NCBI GenBank assembly: GCA_964445985.1
Contig: CAYUMU010000001.1
Span: 248,001 to 312,000 of the forward strand
Reading direction: 5' to 3'
Length of the DNA stretch: 64,000 nucleotides
Source of the DNA: CAYUMU01 sp964445985
GTDB taxonomy: Bacteria > Planctomycetota > Planctomycetia > Pirellulales > S012-138
Positions 50,442 through 59,284 of the stretch are shown piece by piece. The notes under the pieces were generated by a model. The model saw nothing but the letters and a program-made list of their open reading frames with translations, was not told where the DNA came from and did no database searches. The translations under genes were made by a program, and so were the position numbers. The first letter of the stretch is position 1. Each line of letters opens with the position of its first letter.

Positions 50442-52925
50442 TCAAAAGCCCAGCAGCTTATCCAGCTCCGCCTGCCAGGCATCTCGCTGGGGGTTGTTCA
50501 ACTTGAGGGCATCTTGCAGCGCCGAGGTTAGTGCCGACCGATGGACGCTGGTGGGCTGAATCTGATACGCCGATCGGAATAGCTCCACCGCTTGTTCCAG
50601 GTGCGAATCGGCCAGCGCCAAGCGCCCCTGGTCGAACAGCACGGACGGATCTCGCGGTGCACTGGCCGCCTTGGCGGCGACTTGTTGCTGGAGATGTTCC
50701 AGGTCGTCGAAGGCTTCCAGATACTGGGAACCTGTCGAAATGAACATGCCTTTGTGCCAGATGAGATTGCCGGCGGGGATGCCACGCAGCGGCTGTATCT
50801 TGCTGGCGATCGTTCCCCGCGGCAGCTCAATTTGCACCACCTGAGCGTTAATGAGCGGCAGGTGATACGCGCCGGCCTTGGTCATGACGCCCCGGCCGGA
50901 AGGGGCGGCCGGCAGCGGGGTTTTGAAGAGCGACGAACCATCCGCGAGCTTCCAACCCGTTATTTGCTGAGGTTCCACCAGCAACAGCACGTCGCCATGC
51001 ACGCCTGCCAGGAACACCGATTGCCCTCGCTTTTGCACCCACTTCGGCTCGCCGGTGAACAAGTCCAGGCAGTGAAGCTCGTCCGATTCCGGTGGCGTAA
51101 GCAAGACGTGACCCGCGGCGATTACCGCCGTGCCGTCGGCCCAGCGGTCGCCCTGGCGCAGGTTGGGCGATTGCCCTCGATTGGGATCGTTCAGGGAGCG
51201 AGGCACGCGCGGGTACTGGTAGGCCCAGAGCAGTGAGCGCGACGACAGGTCCACCGCCACGACGCCGCCCGCCGAGGTAGGGCAGACCACCACGCCATCG
51301 CTGATCGAAGGGCAAGCGCCGACCATGCGTCGAAAATAATCGTGAGCGATCGAAGTTTCGACGACGGCCAACTCCTGCCACCATTCGACATGGCCGGTTT
51401 GCGCATCCAGGCAGTACAAGCGAATCGCGCCACGGCACTCACCCAGCACGAACAACTGGCCGCCGTAGGGCAGCGGGTTTCCCAAGAAACTTAGGTCTTT
51501 GAACTCCGGCCGGGCATCATCTTCCCCACCCGCGGACCAGCGCAGCTTGCCTTGTCCAGAAATTTCGGTGGCAATCAGCCGATTATTCAAAGACTGCGTG
51601 GAGTCTCCGCCATCGCCCGCGGCCGGCCCCCGCCAGAAAATCACCTGGGTGTTGGCGCCGTTCGACGTGTGGTCGGGCAGATCCTCATTGTCTGCCACCA
51701 TGAAGACCGATTGACCGTCGGAGGTCAGCGATCCAAACGCCGCGTTCCGCCACATCTGCCGTTCGATTCCCGGAATCTCAAACTCGTTGGTGCGATTCAC
51801 GGGCCACAGCGGTTTCCCGCTCGCAATATCGATCGCTTGCACGCCATTGGCCGCGGGCAGCAGCAGCACATTCCCCACGGCCAGCGGAGTTATCATGGGG
51901 AGCGGCGTGGCCTTTTGCGATCGCAGGCCTGTGCGCTCGTTTTCCATGGCGGCCAGCGCTTCGGCGCTGTTCGTGATCGGCAAGGTCCATCGAGAAACGC
52001 GAAACGGCGTGCTGCCGGGCACCGCGGCCTGCCGCGAAGCATTGCCCAGATGCAGACGCCAATCGTGTTGCCCCAGGCGAGAAACGGGACTGGAGGGGAG
52101 CACCTTTCCCAACCATTCCAGCGATTGGCTCGGCTCTTGGAACAAGCTCACGGGCGAGCGCTGCGAGGCCGTGACAAACGATGCTTCGGGGTTGTGTTGC
52201 TTCAACCGCGCCAGCGTTTGGGCAGCCTGATCTGGCTCTCCGGCCCGCACCCAGCATGAGGCAATCAACAACGAAAGCTGCGGTTCGTAGGCCGCGGCCA
52301 GCGAAGGCGATTGCTGCAGTTGAGCCAAACAGCTAACGGCCTCGCGCGGCCGGCCGCGATCGAGATGTATTTTGCCCAGCAGGTATAAGGCGGCCCCCGC
52401 GGCTTCGGTGTGGTAGTAGCGTGTCGCTACGTCTTGCAGAGTTTGCGCGTCGCCGTTGGCAATGGCCGCTTCCAGCATTTTTCGGGCGGCCGAGCCAAAT
52501 TGAAGCTCGTAGGCTTGCTGCCCCGCCGCGGGCAAAGCGGCGATGAGTTGCCGCAGTTCGGCCTTGAAGCTGCGGCGGGCTCGATCACTGTCGCTGGGGG
52601 CAATGAAGAAATCGCGCGTGGCGGGATCCTGAAGCAGTGCCCCCAAGTAGCGGGCGCCGTCGGCCGGATTACCGTCGGTCAGCGTCTTACGAACGCCATC
52701 CAGCTTGCGGCGCAATTCGCGATCCTCTTGCAGCACGATGCTGCCCGAAACATCGCCGCGGGTGGCAATGCGGCGGCCCCGCTGCGCGACTTCCTTCACT
52801 TCTTTCTTGACTACAACAACCTCTGCTCTCGCGGAGGCCTGGCTGCCAAAAATGGCGACTCCGCCGCACAACACAAAAACCCACGCTCTCAAGCGTGATG
52901 GTGGAAGCTTCGCCCCTCGTTGCAT
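50442..52925 (-). CDS. Exported PQQ-binding-like beta-propeller protein with a TPR-like N-terminal part
   Basis: An 827-residue protein starting MQRGAKLPPSRLRAWVFVLC, with AAGGAGAGAAC before the ATG at 52925. A signal peptide ends near QASARAE. Residues 60-260 form TPR-like helices (AALYLLGKIHLDRGRPREAV). The rest is a beta-propeller of PQQ-like blades: NVLLLPAANGVQAIDIASGK, RLYCLDAQTGHVEWWQELAV, GVVAVDLSSRSLLWAYQYPR and LHCLDLFTGEPKWVQKRGQS. No redox cofactor ligands are evident, so a structural role (BamB-like) or a sugar-dehydrogenase fold without cofactor is possible. It follows the LecA-like gene on the same strand with 63 bases between and may share a transcript. Confidence 0.85.
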   Translation of the reverse strand: MQRGAKLPPSRLRAWVFVLCGGVAIFGSQASARAEVVVVKKEVKEVAQRGRRIATRGDVSGSIVLQEDRELRRKLDGVRKTLTDGNPADGARYLGALLQDPATRDFFIAPSDSDRARRSFKAELRQLIAALPAAGQQAYELQFGSAARKMLEAAIANGDAQTLQDVATRYYHTEAAGAALYLLGKIHLDRGRPREAVSCLAQLQQSPSLAAAYEPQLSLLIASCWVRAGEPDQAAQTLARLKQHNPEASFVTASQRSPVSLFQEPSQSLEWLGKVLPSSPVSRLGQHDWRLHLGNASRQAAVPGSTPFRVSRWTLPITNSAEALAAMENERTGLRSQKATPLPMITPLAVGNVLLLPAANGVQAIDIASGKPLWPVNRTNEFEIPGIERQMWRNAAFGSLTSDGQSVFMVADNEDLPDHTSNGANTQVIFWRGPAAGDGGDSTQSLNNRLIATEISGQGKLRWSAGGEDDARPEFKDLSFLGNPLPYGGQLFVLGECRGAIRLYCLDAQTGHVEWWQELAVVETSIAHDYFRRMVGACPSISDGVVVCPTSAGGVVAVDLSSRSLLWAYQYPRVPRSLNDPNRGQSPNLRQGDRWADGTAVIAAGHVLLTPPESDELHCLDLFTGEPKWVQKRGQSVFLAGVHGDVLLLVEPQQITGWKLADGSSLFKTPLPAAPSGRGVMTKAGAYHLPLINAQVVQIELPRGTIASKIQPLRGIPAGNLIWHKGMFISTGSQYLEAFDDLEHLQQQVAAKAASAPRDPSVLFDQGRLALADSHLEQAVELFRSAYQIQPTSVHRSALTSALQDALKLNNPQRDAWQAELDKLLGF

Positions 52926-52988
52926 GCCTGTTCTCTCCTTATGCAAGCCATGCTTCAAAGCTCATCGCCGGCTACCGCCAGGTGAGCA

Positions 52989-54131
52989 CTACTTGCTCGT
53001 GACCCGCACTTTTACATTGTATTCGCCCGGGAAGTTGTAGCCTTGGTTGGCGAATTGCGAGTTCATCGCCACGGCAAAATACAACACGCCCGACTTCGTG
53101 GCGGTGAACGAGTGCTTCGACCCCACTTTGAATTCCTGGCCGCTCGTGCCGACCCTGGCCACCAGGGCGCCGCCCGGGATCTTGTTGGGAACGTACCACT
53201 GGAAATTCGCGCCGCCTTCGGGCGTGGACGTCGTATTGTTGCCCCAGGGGCTCATGACGATGGTTCCGTCGGCCGTAATCGCGACTTCGTCACCCTTGTT
53301 CACCCGGATGCCGGAATTCTTGTAGTTCACCTGAACCAGATTGGCCCCCGAAACTCCGAACGCCTTGCGAATTTCTTGTGGCGAGCCCGAGTCGCGGCGG
53401 GCCTCGCGAATATCGGCCAGGGCAACCGTCAGGCTGCCGAATTTGGTTTTGACCTCGAATGATTTGGGCGACACCTGGCCCACCACCGTAAACAACGTGG
53501 TTTGCACGGTGTCTTCGGGGATCAACGCATGCACGGCGCCACCCTCTTCCGAAAACTCCTCCGCGGCTTCTTCGATTTCGGCCACGATCTTTTGAACGCG
53601 GGTGCGGCGTTCGGCATCGTCGTCACTCGCATAACGCTCCAACAGCGGCATGATGGCTCCGCCCAGTTCGGTCAGCGCTTTTTGAGCTTCGTCGCGTTCT
53701 TTCACGTTGTTGGAGCCGAGTTGCTGAATCAGCGACACGATCCGCCGCTTTTGCTCGGGGTGGCTATCCAGGCCGGGCGTCACGCGCACGATGTGGGTGA
53801 CCGGAATTTCCAGCGTGCCGAACTCGGTGGTGACGGTGATGCTTTCCACCGACAGCGCCCCGGTAACGATCGAGTCTTCCATGAGGTGCAACCGAACTTC
53901 ATCGGCCGCCAGGTCGTTTGTGGTTCGCTTGGCTTCAATCGGCGCGGCTTCTTCCGCGGCAGGTTTTGCTTCTTCGGCCGGCTTCTCTCCCGGCGCCTCG
54001 GCCACGGGCAGGGCCGGCTGCGCGATCGGAACAACATCCAACTGGATGGCAGGCGCCACATTGAATTGAGCCAACGCGGGAGCGGCAATTCCACTCACCC
54101 CCAAAGCCAACAGCCATTTCAAGCAGAGCAT
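52989..54131 (-). CDS. Exported protein with a LecA (PA-IL)-like C-terminal domain
   Basis: A 380-residue protein starting MLCLKWLLALGVSGIAAPAL with a signal peptide. A Glu/Ala/Pro-rich linker follows, then two short SH3-like or beta modules around VRLHLMEDSIVTGALSVESI and TTLFTVVGQVSPKSFEVKT and a helical HEAT-like piece. The last 115 residues read GIRVNKGDEVAITADGTIVM, GGALVARVGTSGQEFKVGSK and GVLYFAVAMNSQFA, which have the strand order and the GALV..IG..G core of LecA-type galactose lectins. The calcium and sugar ligands cannot be placed without an alignment. It may bind glycans at the cell surface. The PQQ-propeller gene is downstream. Confidence 0.8.
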   Translation of the reverse strand: MLCLKWLLALGVSGIAAPALAQFNVAPAIQLDVVPIAQPALPVAEAPGEKPAEEAKPAAEEAAPIEAKRTTNDLAADEVRLHLMEDSIVTGALSVESITVTTEFGTLEIPVTHIVRVTPGLDSHPEQKRRIVSLIQQLGSNNVKERDEAQKALTELGGAIMPLLERYASDDDAERRTRVQKIVAEIEEAAEEFSEEGGAVHALIPEDTVQTTLFTVVGQVSPKSFEVKTKFGSLTVALADIREARRDSGSPQEIRKAFGVSGANLVQVNYKNSGIRVNKGDEVAITADGTIVMSPWGNNTTSTPEGGANFQWYVPNKIPGGALVARVGTSGQEFKVGSKHSFTATKSGVLYFAVAMNSQFANQGYNFPGEYNVKVRVTSK

Positions 54132-54593
54132 GGGCGATTACCCCCCTCTTCAGTTCATTCAAAGGAAAAGTCCGGCGAACAGGGGTGAGCGGGTTGAACC
54201 CCGCACAGGCTGTTCAGAACAGAACGCGCACGACTGGCAAGCAGTGGGGTCAGTCACTGCCAGGTTTGATTTTCGCCGACCGCGAGACCGACTGCAATCG
54301 TTTGACTCTGAAAAACGCCCAACTCCGACCCTTTTCTCAAGCCGGCCGGGTGCGACCTTGCCGTCCAGGACGGTTTTAGCAGGCGCACTCCCAGATGCCA
54401 GCACGGCGCGCAACATCGCCGCTAGCATAAGACGACGGGCCAGCCCCCAATGTTCCCTTCGATTTTGAAAATCTCGAAGAGGGGGCCTTCGCCGCACGAA
54501 AACGCCGTATTTTGCGTGCAGCGCAACCGCCCTGGCCCGACCTGCGTGGCGGGGCGAAGGGTTCGTCTGGCGCGCGGTGGCCGGCAAGGGGGA
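54132..54593. other. Intergenic region; nothing recognised
   Basis: 462 bases between two leftward genes. It lies upstream of the LecA-like gene and downstream of the LRR gene. I see no gene, no long hairpin and no clear promoter. Confidence 0.35.
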
Positions 54594-55520
54594 CTACTTC
54601 TCGTCGTCGGCCGGCATCACGCGAACGCCATAGCTCTGCAGCGCCTTGACCTGCTCGTTCTTGGCCTTGTCGCTGAGGGGATTGCCCGCCAGGTAGAGCC
54701 GCAAGAACGGGGCTAGCCGCCGTTCGCCTTCGCTGTCGGCCTTGCACAAGGCGACCACCGGCCCCAGGTCGGCCAGCTTGTTGTTTTGAGCCAGCAGCAA
54801 CCGCAACTGGGTTTGCTGGGCCAACGGCGCCAGGCTGGTCAGGGCATTGTCGCTGATATCGAGAGTGGAAAGTTGATTGACGTTCACCAGCGGGTCGATC
54901 TTTTCCAGGCCGTTGCCATCCACGTACAACGAGGCCAGCTTTTCCAACTTGCCTAGCGGCGCCAGGTCTTTGAGCTTGTTGTCGGACAGGTACAAGGCCG
55001 AAAGTTTGGTGAGCCCCGCCAGCGGCTTCGCGTCTTCGACCAGGTTGCCCGCCAGGTGCAGGTATTGCAGTTTGACCAGCTTGGCCAGCGGCCCCACGTC
55101 TTTGATCTTGTTTTTGGCCAGATCGAGCGATTGCAAATTCTCGAGCCCGGCCAGCGGACCCACGTCCGCGATGGCATTCCCCGCGGCTTGAAGCAGCTGC
55201 AAATTGGTGCATCGCTCCAGCCCCGCCAGGCTTTCAATCCCCTTGTCGTTGGCTTGCAGAATAAAAACCTTGCGCAAATCTTCTTCTGTCAGAGGTTCCA
55301 TATTATTGCGCTTTTCGTACACCGCCGCCCGGAGGGCCGCTTCCAGGTTGTTATCGCCAATCAATTGTTTGGCGGCAGGCTTCTTTTCCGGATCCTTCTG
55401 CTTATCGTCTTGAGCCGATGCGGCTCCCGTCGGCACGAGCAACGCGACCATCCAAGCGGCCGCCAGCAGGGCAACGGGGCGAAGGTGGGAAAGATACTCG
55501 CGACTGGCTGGCTGGATCAT
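54594..55520 (-). CDS. Exported leucine-rich repeat protein (internalin-like LRR)
   Basis: A 308-residue protein starting MIQPASREYLSHLRPVALLA. Here GAGG abuts the upstream ATG at 55526, so the ATG six bases later at 55520 is preferred. A signal peptide ends near GAASAQ. An N-terminal cap (IGDNNLEAALRAAVYEKRNN, PLTEEDLRKVFILQA) precedes about seven 22-residue LRRs such as LAGLENLQSLDLAKNKIKDV and LAKLVKLQYLHLAGNLVEDA, as in internalins. It likely forms a curved binding surface outside the membrane; the ligand is unknown. It is similar in design to the external LRRs of the kinase at 8233-10758. Confidence 0.88.
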   Translation of the reverse strand: MIQPASREYLSHLRPVALLAAAWMVALLVPTGAASAQDDKQKDPEKKPAAKQLIGDNNLEAALRAAVYEKRNNMEPLTEEDLRKVFILQANDKGIESLAGLERCTNLQLLQAAGNAIADVGPLAGLENLQSLDLAKNKIKDVGPLAKLVKLQYLHLAGNLVEDAKPLAGLTKLSALYLSDNKLKDLAPLGKLEKLASLYVDGNGLEKIDPLVNVNQLSTLDISDNALTSLAPLAQQTQLRLLLAQNNKLADLGPVVALCKADSEGERRLAPFLRLYLAGNPLSDKAKNEQVKALQSYGVRVMPADDEK

Positions 55521-55974
55521 GTTCATCCTCGGCAGGAATCTCGACGGCGGGGATGCTGCTGGGCACAGTCAACAAACCGTGGCGAAGCAGCTCGGGCAAA
55601 GCCTGATGGAATACTCGAAGGGGTGATTATAAACTCCCTCCGCGGCCCAATGCCACCATCACCGGCCGCCGGCGTTCCCACCGGTTTCGGCTCCCCTCGG
55701 GGGCCGCAATTCCCCGCGGCAACGCCCCAAGGATCGGCTTGACCTGCTCATCAATCCGACCGAAACTTACGACTGCAGGAAGATTGGGGATTTTTTGCGG
55801 GCGGTGAGGCCGCCCGGCGCCTCCCCTCTCCACCGAACCTTGGCACGCCTGCACCGCGTACTGATTGGGAGTGCGCAGGCCGGCGACAGCGGTTTGGGGG
55901 AGTTCGCCCGATTATCCCGCACCGCTAAATTTTCCCCACCCCCCACGGAAATCCCCCCCACGGAGTATTCCCCG
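55521..55974. other. Divergent intergenic region, LRR and M28 genes
   Basis: 454 bases between divergent starts. GGGCGG (55799-55804) and CCGCCC (55810-55815) form a small hairpin after TTTTTT. The frame of the peptidase is open back to 55795 but lacks protein character there. No promoter boxes are convincing. Confidence 0.4.
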
Positions 55975-57846
55975 ATGAATCGAAGGACCTGCCGCCGGTT
56001 TGGTCTGTTTTGCGTTGCGGCCATCGCCTGCACCACACTCCTCCCTCAACTTGCCCCCGCCGAAAACACCAAGGTTGTGCGGGATCGAATCGCCCGAGAT
56101 ATCCAATTCCTGGCGTCCGACGAGCTTGAAGGCCGCGGCGTGGGCACCGGCGGCATTACCAAGGCCGCCGATTTCATTCGCACCCGCTTCAAAGAAGTGG
56201 GCCTGGCCAGCGGCGTGGCCGATGGCTCGTATTTCCAAACCTTTAAGGTCTCGCTCGACCCCGAAGTCGTCACCGAAAAAACGCACCTCGTGCTCCGCGG
56301 CCCCGAGGGTCAGGAACTCAAGCTCGAACTCGGCAAGGATTATCAGCCCCAGGCCATTGGTGGCAACGGCAAGGCCGTCGGGCCGATTGTGTTTGCCGGC
56401 TACGGCATCACGGCCGAAAAGCAAAAGTACGACGACTACGCGGGCCTCGAGGCCGAAGGCAAGGTGTTGCTGATCATCCGCCGCGAACCGCAGCAAAACG
56501 ATCCGCACAGCGCGTTCGATGGCCAGGATGTCACCGAACACTCTTACGTGCGAACCAAACTTGAGTTGGCCAAGAAGCACAAGGCCGCCGCGGTTCTGCT
56601 CGTCAACGATCCGTTCTCCACCAAGAAAGAAGACGAGCTCACCTCGCCCGACCAGTTTGGCTCGCGCGGCCTCAAGCTTCCCTTTGCCCATGTTTCGCAA
56701 AAAGTGGTCAACGACATGCTGGCGGCCTCGCCGCTCAAGGTGGGCGAAGACGGCAAGCTGGATACGCTGGCCAAAATCGAAGCCCAGCTGGATGAAAATC
56801 TCCAGGCCTGCTCGCAACCCCTGGCCGGTTGGACAGCCGACATTGAAACCACGTTGGTGATCAAGCAGTCGGAAACGGTCAACGTCATTGGCGTGATCGA
56901 AGGCGAAGGCCCCCTGGCCAACGAAACCATTGTGATCGGCGCCCACTACGATCACCTTGGCCTCGGCGGGTTTGGCTCACGGCAAGCCGCCCTCAAAGAA
57001 GTGCACAACGGCGCCGACGACAACGCCTCGGGCACCTCGGGCTTGATGGAACTGGCCATGCGGTTTGGCGAGCGCGGCAAGAAGCCGGCCCGGCGTTTGG
57101 TGTTCATTGCCTTTAGCGGCGAAGAGCGCGGCCTGCTCGGCAGCAACTACTATCTCAACAACCCGATCGTGCCCCTGGCCGATACCGTGGCCATGTTCAA
57201 TTACGACATGATCGGCCGGGTGAACGAGAACAAGCTTACGGTGTATGGCGTGAAAACCAGCAAGGAATTCGACAAGCTGGTCGATGCCGCGGGCGAAGGC
57301 TCGCCGCTCAAGCTCGAAAAGATCGACGGCAGCATGCCTAACAGCGATCACTACGGCTTCTACCAGAAGAACATCCCGATCTTTCACTTCTTCACCGGCC
57401 TGCACAAGCAGTACCACACGCCCGAAGACGACTTCGTGCATGTGAATGTGAGTGGAACGGTCGACGTGCTGGATTACACCGAGCGGTTGCTCGATGCGGT
57501 CGTCGAATTGCCGAAACGTCCTGAGTTCACCAAGGTGGCCTCCTCCAGCAAAGGCCCCTCGCAGGGAGGCAGCATGGCGTACCTGGGCGTGACGCCCGAC
57601 TATGCCAGCATGAACAACGGCCTCCGCATCACCGGCGTGAACGATGACTCGCCCGCCGCCAAGGGTGGCCTCAAGGCCGAAGACATCATTGTGCGGATCG
57701 GTGAAGTCGAAGTCTCCGACATTCAAGGCCTGGCCGACGGCCTGGTGAAGTACAAACCGGGCAACAAGATCGTGATCGTGGTGGAACGCGACGGCAAGAA
57801 GGTCGACTGCGAAGTCACCCTGGGCGCGCCCCGCGGCGGCAAGTAA
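55975..57846 (+). CDS. Secreted M28-family metallopeptidase with PA and PDZ domains
   Basis: A 623-residue protein starting MNRRTCRRFGLFCVAAIACT, an export signal. A PA-type insertion lies in residues 110-250 (VGPIVFAGYGITAEKQKYDD). The zinc-peptidase core follows: GAHYDHLGLGG (about 322-332), GADDNASGTSGLMELA, and GEERGLLGSNYY with the catalytic Glu pair, then NYDMIGR and the final His in LHKQYHTPEDD. The C-terminal 90 residues form a PDZ domain (YLGVTPDYASMNN, DDSPAAKGGLKAEDIIVRIG). It likely cleaves amino-terminal residues from peptides at the cell surface. A strong terminator follows at 57916. Start: CGGAG about 10 bases upstream of 55975. Confidence 0.93.
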   Translation: MNRRTCRRFGLFCVAAIACTTLLPQLAPAENTKVVRDRIARDIQFLASDELEGRGVGTGGITKAADFIRTRFKEVGLASGVADGSYFQTFKVSLDPEVVTEKTHLVLRGPEGQELKLELGKDYQPQAIGGNGKAVGPIVFAGYGITAEKQKYDDYAGLEAEGKVLLIIRREPQQNDPHSAFDGQDVTEHSYVRTKLELAKKHKAAAVLLVNDPFSTKKEDELTSPDQFGSRGLKLPFAHVSQKVVNDMLAASPLKVGEDGKLDTLAKIEAQLDENLQACSQPLAGWTADIETTLVIKQSETVNVIGVIEGEGPLANETIVIGAHYDHLGLGGFGSRQAALKEVHNGADDNASGTSGLMELAMRFGERGKKPARRLVFIAFSGEERGLLGSNYYLNNPIVPLADTVAMFNYDMIGRVNENKLTVYGVKTSKEFDKLVDAAGEGSPLKLEKIDGSMPNSDHYGFYQKNIPIFHFFTGLHKQYHTPEDDFVHVNVSGTVDVLDYTERLLDAVVELPKRPEFTKVASSSKGPSQGGSMAYLGVTPDYASMNNGLRITGVNDDSPAAKGGLKAEDIIVRIGEVEVSDIQGLADGLVKYKPGNKIVIVVERDGKKVDCEVTLGAPRGGK

Positions 57847-57915
57847 CTCACGCCTGCCAGGGCGGCAACTCCCCTGGTTCCGCTCGGCGAACCGTCCATC
57901 TCGAAGTACGCCTGC

Positions 57916-57945
57916 GAGCCGCCGAGTCTTCTCGGCGGCTCTTTT
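57916..57945 (+). terminator. Rho-independent terminator of the M28 peptidase gene
   Basis: GAGCCGCCGAG and CTCGGCGGCTC form a perfect 11-bp stem with a TCTT loop, followed by TTTTATTT. It lies 69 bases after the stop. Confidence 0.9.
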
Positions 57946-58044
57946 ATTTGCACGCCTGGTTGCTCGGCAATCCAAGTGCCCGCGCGCCGCGCCGGTGGGT
58001 ATTGCCAGGGGAGGCAAATTTTCTTGAACTTTCGCCCCGTTTTT

Positions 58045-58074
58045 TTGACGGCTCACGCGAATACTTCGTATGCT
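58045..58074 (+). promoter_or_regulatory. Predicted sigma70-type promoter of the ABC transporter pair
   Basis: TTGACG (58045-58050) and TATGCT (58069-58074) are 18 bases apart. The leader to the ATG at 58208 would be about 127 bases and begins with a strong hairpin (58084-58118). Confidence 0.5.
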
Positions 58075-58207
58075 ACGTGCCGGCGCAGCGGCAGGCCTCG
58101 GGGGCTTCCTGCGCTGCGGTGTTCACTTGGCGGGGAGTCCACTTCCACGCCCAGCGCCGCGGGCACGTTTGACCAGATTTCCTTCCGCGGGAAAAGGTAA
58201 AGTTCCA

Positions 58208-59284
58208 ATGCTACGCCGTGCGAATTTTCGTAATGCCACGTTCCTCATGTCGGTGGCCCTGCTGTCTGCATTCGGTTGCAGTGGCGATACGCCGGCGGGC
58301 GGAGAGAAGCCCGTCTTTACGCTCTCCTGGAGCGAATACCCTTCGTGGAGTGTGTTCGGCGTAGCCCACGCCAAGAAGCTGATCGATGGCCAGCAGGGCA
58401 AACTCGGGCCGATCGAAGAAAAGTGGGGCGTCGATATCGTGCTCAAGCAGGCCGATTACGATGGCTGCCTGACCCAGTATGCCACGGGCCAGGTCGATGC
58501 CGTTTGCATCACCAATATGGATATTCTCAGTCCTTCGTTGGGGCGGAAGTCCGTGGCTGTTTGCCCCACCAGCACTAGCAACGGGGCCGATGCTTGCATT
58601 GTGGTGGGCATCGACAGCGTGGCCGATCTTCGCGCTCACAAAGTGTATGGGCTCGATTTGAGCGTGAGCGAATACTGCTTTGCCCGCAACCTCGAAGAAC
58701 TGGGCGAGAAAGAAGCCGACCACAAATTCACCGCCAAAGGCCCTGCCGAAGCGGCCCTTTCCATGCAAACCGATCCCCAGCAGACCCAGGCGATCATGGT
58801 TTGGAACCCGTACGTATTGCAAACGCTCAATAAAGTACAGGGCTCGAAAGTGCTGTTCGATTCCTCGACCATTCCTGGTGAAATTGTGGACATGGTGGTC
58901 GTGGGCGAAGACTCGCTGGCCAAGCCGGGCGGCAAAGAGTTCGCCGCGGCCGTGCTCGACACCTTCTATCAGGTGAGCAACCTGATCGAAGACAAAGGCA
59001 CGCGCGACGAAACCTTGCTGCTGCTGGCCGAAAAATTCGCTCCCGATCTGCAAGTTGCCGACATGGAAACCGTCGTGCGGCAAACGGCCTTCTACAAAAC
59101 TCCCGACGAAGGCATTGCCCTGTTCACCGGCCAAGCCTTGCCCGAAACCATGAAGAAGGTCATGGATTTCTGCCTCGATCACGGGATGGTGAAGGCCCCG
59201 CCCACGATTGCCTATGGCAAAGAGGGCGATGTGCAACTCCGCTTCGACCCCAGCTTCATGCAAATGGTCAAGGATAAGAAATGA
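58208..59284 (+). CDS. ABC transporter substrate-binding lipoprotein, urea/guanidine-carboxylase-region type
   Basis: A 358-residue protein starting MLRRANFRNATFLMSVALLS with a lipid-anchor Cys in AFGCSGD. The mature protein has the NMT1/SsuA-type fold. FTLSWSEYPSWSVFGVAHAK, the ligand region QYATGQVDAVCITNMDILS, and VLFDSSTIPGEIVDMVVVG closely resemble the family found beside urea (now guanidine) carboxylase genes. Its cargo could thus be a guanidine-like or amine compound, but no carboxylase gene is in this window. It overlaps the permease by 4 bases (ATGA), so the two are coupled. No ATPase gene is adjacent. The frame is open back to 58070 but the ATG at 58208 starts the signal. Confidence 0.85.
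   Translation: MLRRANFRNATFLMSVALLSAFGCSGDTPAGGEKPVFTLSWSEYPSWSVFGVAHAKKLIDGQQGKLGPIEEKWGVDIVLKQADYDGCLTQYATGQVDAVCITNMDILSPSLGRKSVAVCPTSTSNGADACIVVGIDSVADLRAHKVYGLDLSVSEYCFARNLEELGEKEADHKFTAKGPAEAALSMQTDPQQTQAIMVWNPYVLQTLNKVQGSKVLFDSSTIPGEIVDMVVVGEDSLAKPGGKEFAAAVLDTFYQVSNLIEDKGTRDETLLLLAEKFAPDLQVADMETVVRQTAFYKTPDEGIALFTGQALPETMKKVMDFCLDHGMVKAPPTIAYGKEGDVQLRFDPSFMQMVKDKK

Larger units (their letters stand above)
57847..58207. other. Intergenic and leader region before the ABC transporter pair
   Basis: 361 bases. It holds the terminator at 57916-57945, the predicted promoter at 58045-58074 and a leader hairpin at 58084-58118 (CGCAGCG-G-CAGG with CCTG-CGCTGCG). I looked for a guanidine-type (ykkC) or other known riboswitch motif and do not see one. 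Confidence 0.5.

Noticed and set aside
55912..58056. Two leftward open frames of about 350 codons each
   Set aside because: Both lie antisense to the M28 peptidase gene, whose motifs are complete; the antisense translations are His/Gly/Leu-rich shadows.
58075..58207. Guanidine (ykkC-type) riboswitch before the transporter pair
   Set aside because: The binding-protein family made this worth checking, but the conserved riboswitch blocks are not recognisable; only a plain hairpin is seen.
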